Below are positions 47,298-47,826 of a stretch of DNA of 47,826 nucleotides, in pieces (the stretch's first letter is position 1; each line of letters starts with the position of its first letter). Position numbers and translations under genes: made by a program. Under the pieces are notes generated by a model. It was not told the DNA's origin. It did no database searches and saw nothing but the letters and a program-made list of their open reading frames with translations. Source of the stretch: Chitinophagaceae bacterium (GTDB taxonomy: Bacteria; Bacteroidota; Bacteroidia; Cytophagales; Cytophagaceae); contig JAQBNS010000142.1 in NCBI GenBank assembly GCA_028288405.1, forward strand, positions 1-47,826. Direction: 5' to 3'.

Positions 47298-47826
47298 ATG
47301 TTGAAAGCGAACTCTATCACTAAATATTATAAAGGAAACGCAGTGCTTAGCGCGGTTTCTTTTGCCGTAGAAAATGGTGACGTATTAGGTATCGTGGGAC
47401 CCAATGGAGCCGGCAAATCTACGTTATTGCGGATTGTTTCCGGCATCATCGATGCGGATGAAGGAGAAGTATTTTTAGATGGGAATAAATTTAGTATTTC
47501 GTCCGCCAATACCTGGGGTTATTTGCCTGAAGAGAGAGGCTTGTATCCACAAATGCGCGTGTTGGATCAATTGATACACTTCGGTGGATTAAAGGGGATG
47601 ACAGCGGCTGATGCAAAAACGAAAGCCATTCATTTGCTGCAACAATTGAAAATGGAACAATACAGTGCTTCTAAAGCAGGAGACTTGTCAAAAGGCAATC
47701 AACAGAGGATTCAATTTTTGACGGCTGTATTGCACGATCCTTCTTTGATTATTTTAGACGAACCGTTTTCGGGTCTGGATCCTATTCAAACGGATTGGTT
47801 AAAAGAGCAAATTCAGTTATTTAGAA
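47298..47826 (+). CDS. ABC-2-type transporter ATP-binding protein (partial, cut by window end)
   Basis: The first 176 residues of an ABC ATPase that runs off the window. The start is the ATG at 47298 (MLKANSITKYYKGNAVLSAVSF). Walker A is GPNGAGKS (about 35-42), the Q-loop region is WGYLPEERGLYPQM, the signature is LSKGNQQRI rather than the canonical LSGGQ, and Walker B is LIILDEPFSGLD. The GLYPQM/LSKGNQQ pattern is typical of NatA-like ATPases that pair with an ABC-2 membrane permease for Na+ or small-molecule export, so a permease gene is expected just past the edge. It lies 3 bp after truA, suggesting cotranscription. Confidence 0.9.
   Translation, partial: MLKANSITKYYKGNAVLSAVSFAVENGDVLGIVGPNGAGKSTLLRIVSGIIDADEGEVFLDGNKFSISSANTWGYLPEERGLYPQMRVLDQLIHFGGLKGMTAADAKTKAIHLLQQLKMEQYSASKAGDLSKGNQQRIQFLTAVLHDPSLIILDEPFSGLDPIQTDWLKEQIQLFR

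Overview
The window comes from a member of the Bacteroidota, most likely a Cytophagales- or Chitinophagia-like free-living bacterium; I cannot name a genus. Four things point there. Two secreted proteins end in type IX secretion system (T9SS) C-terminal sorting domains. One protein has the PorE domain order (TPR, beta-propeller, regulatory-like domain, OmpA-like). Several promoters fit the Bacteroidota pattern TTG-N20-TAnnTTTG. A DUF4293 membrane protein, a family known to me mainly from this phylum, sits beside truA. Base composition is moderate (about 40% GC by eye), with one clearly AT-richer patch near 5-7 kb.

Layout. 0-7.6 kb, all minus strand: a secreted GH18 glycosidase, a NUDIX hydrolase, a parvulin-type PPIase and a run of small poorly conserved membrane or exported proteins. 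These are interspersed with palindromic dispersed elements, and an AT-rich YozE/SAM-like plus AlbA_2 gene pair follows. 7.8-11.2 kb: a eukaryote-like class Ia ribonucleotide reductase operon (nrdB-nrdA). 11.6-12.2 kb: rplU-rpmA, followed by a decayed T9SS cargo gene. 12.7-20.2 kb: a tightly packed seven-gene minus-strand operon: lipB, a conserved hypothetical, a 3'-5' exonuclease, a fused dipeptide-type ABC ATPase, rnr, a polyprenyl synthase and a rhomboid protease. 20.7-22.1 kb: yraN and manA. 22.3-38.6 kb: one gene of 5,428 codons. 38.7-47.8 kb: pgi, an exported MORN-like protein, htpG, the PorE-like protein, DUF4293, truA and the start of an ABC-2-type ATPase cut by the window edge.

The centrepiece is the 5,428-residue secreted protein. 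It is 19 tandem copies of a module of almost exactly 249 residues. Each module pairs a predicted beta-sandwich, lectin-like part with an Ig/PKD-like part. The array is followed by a different Ig-like domain, a T9SS-associated region and a type-A sorting domain. It would be exported by T9SS, of which the PorE-like protein near 45 kb is a probable envelope component. The likeliest role is a long surface adhesin, by inference only.

The second theme is intergenic structure. At least three families of hairpin-forming repeats sit mostly within about 25 bp of stop codons: a 'GCTGGTGCAAGC / GAGCGTCTCGCTC' element (four copies), hairpins built from locus-specific short words, and GC-richer 'GTGGCGAAAGCCCG' elements. 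They may act as mobile palindromes, as 3'-end signals, or both. No CRISPR array, rRNA or tRNA was recognised.
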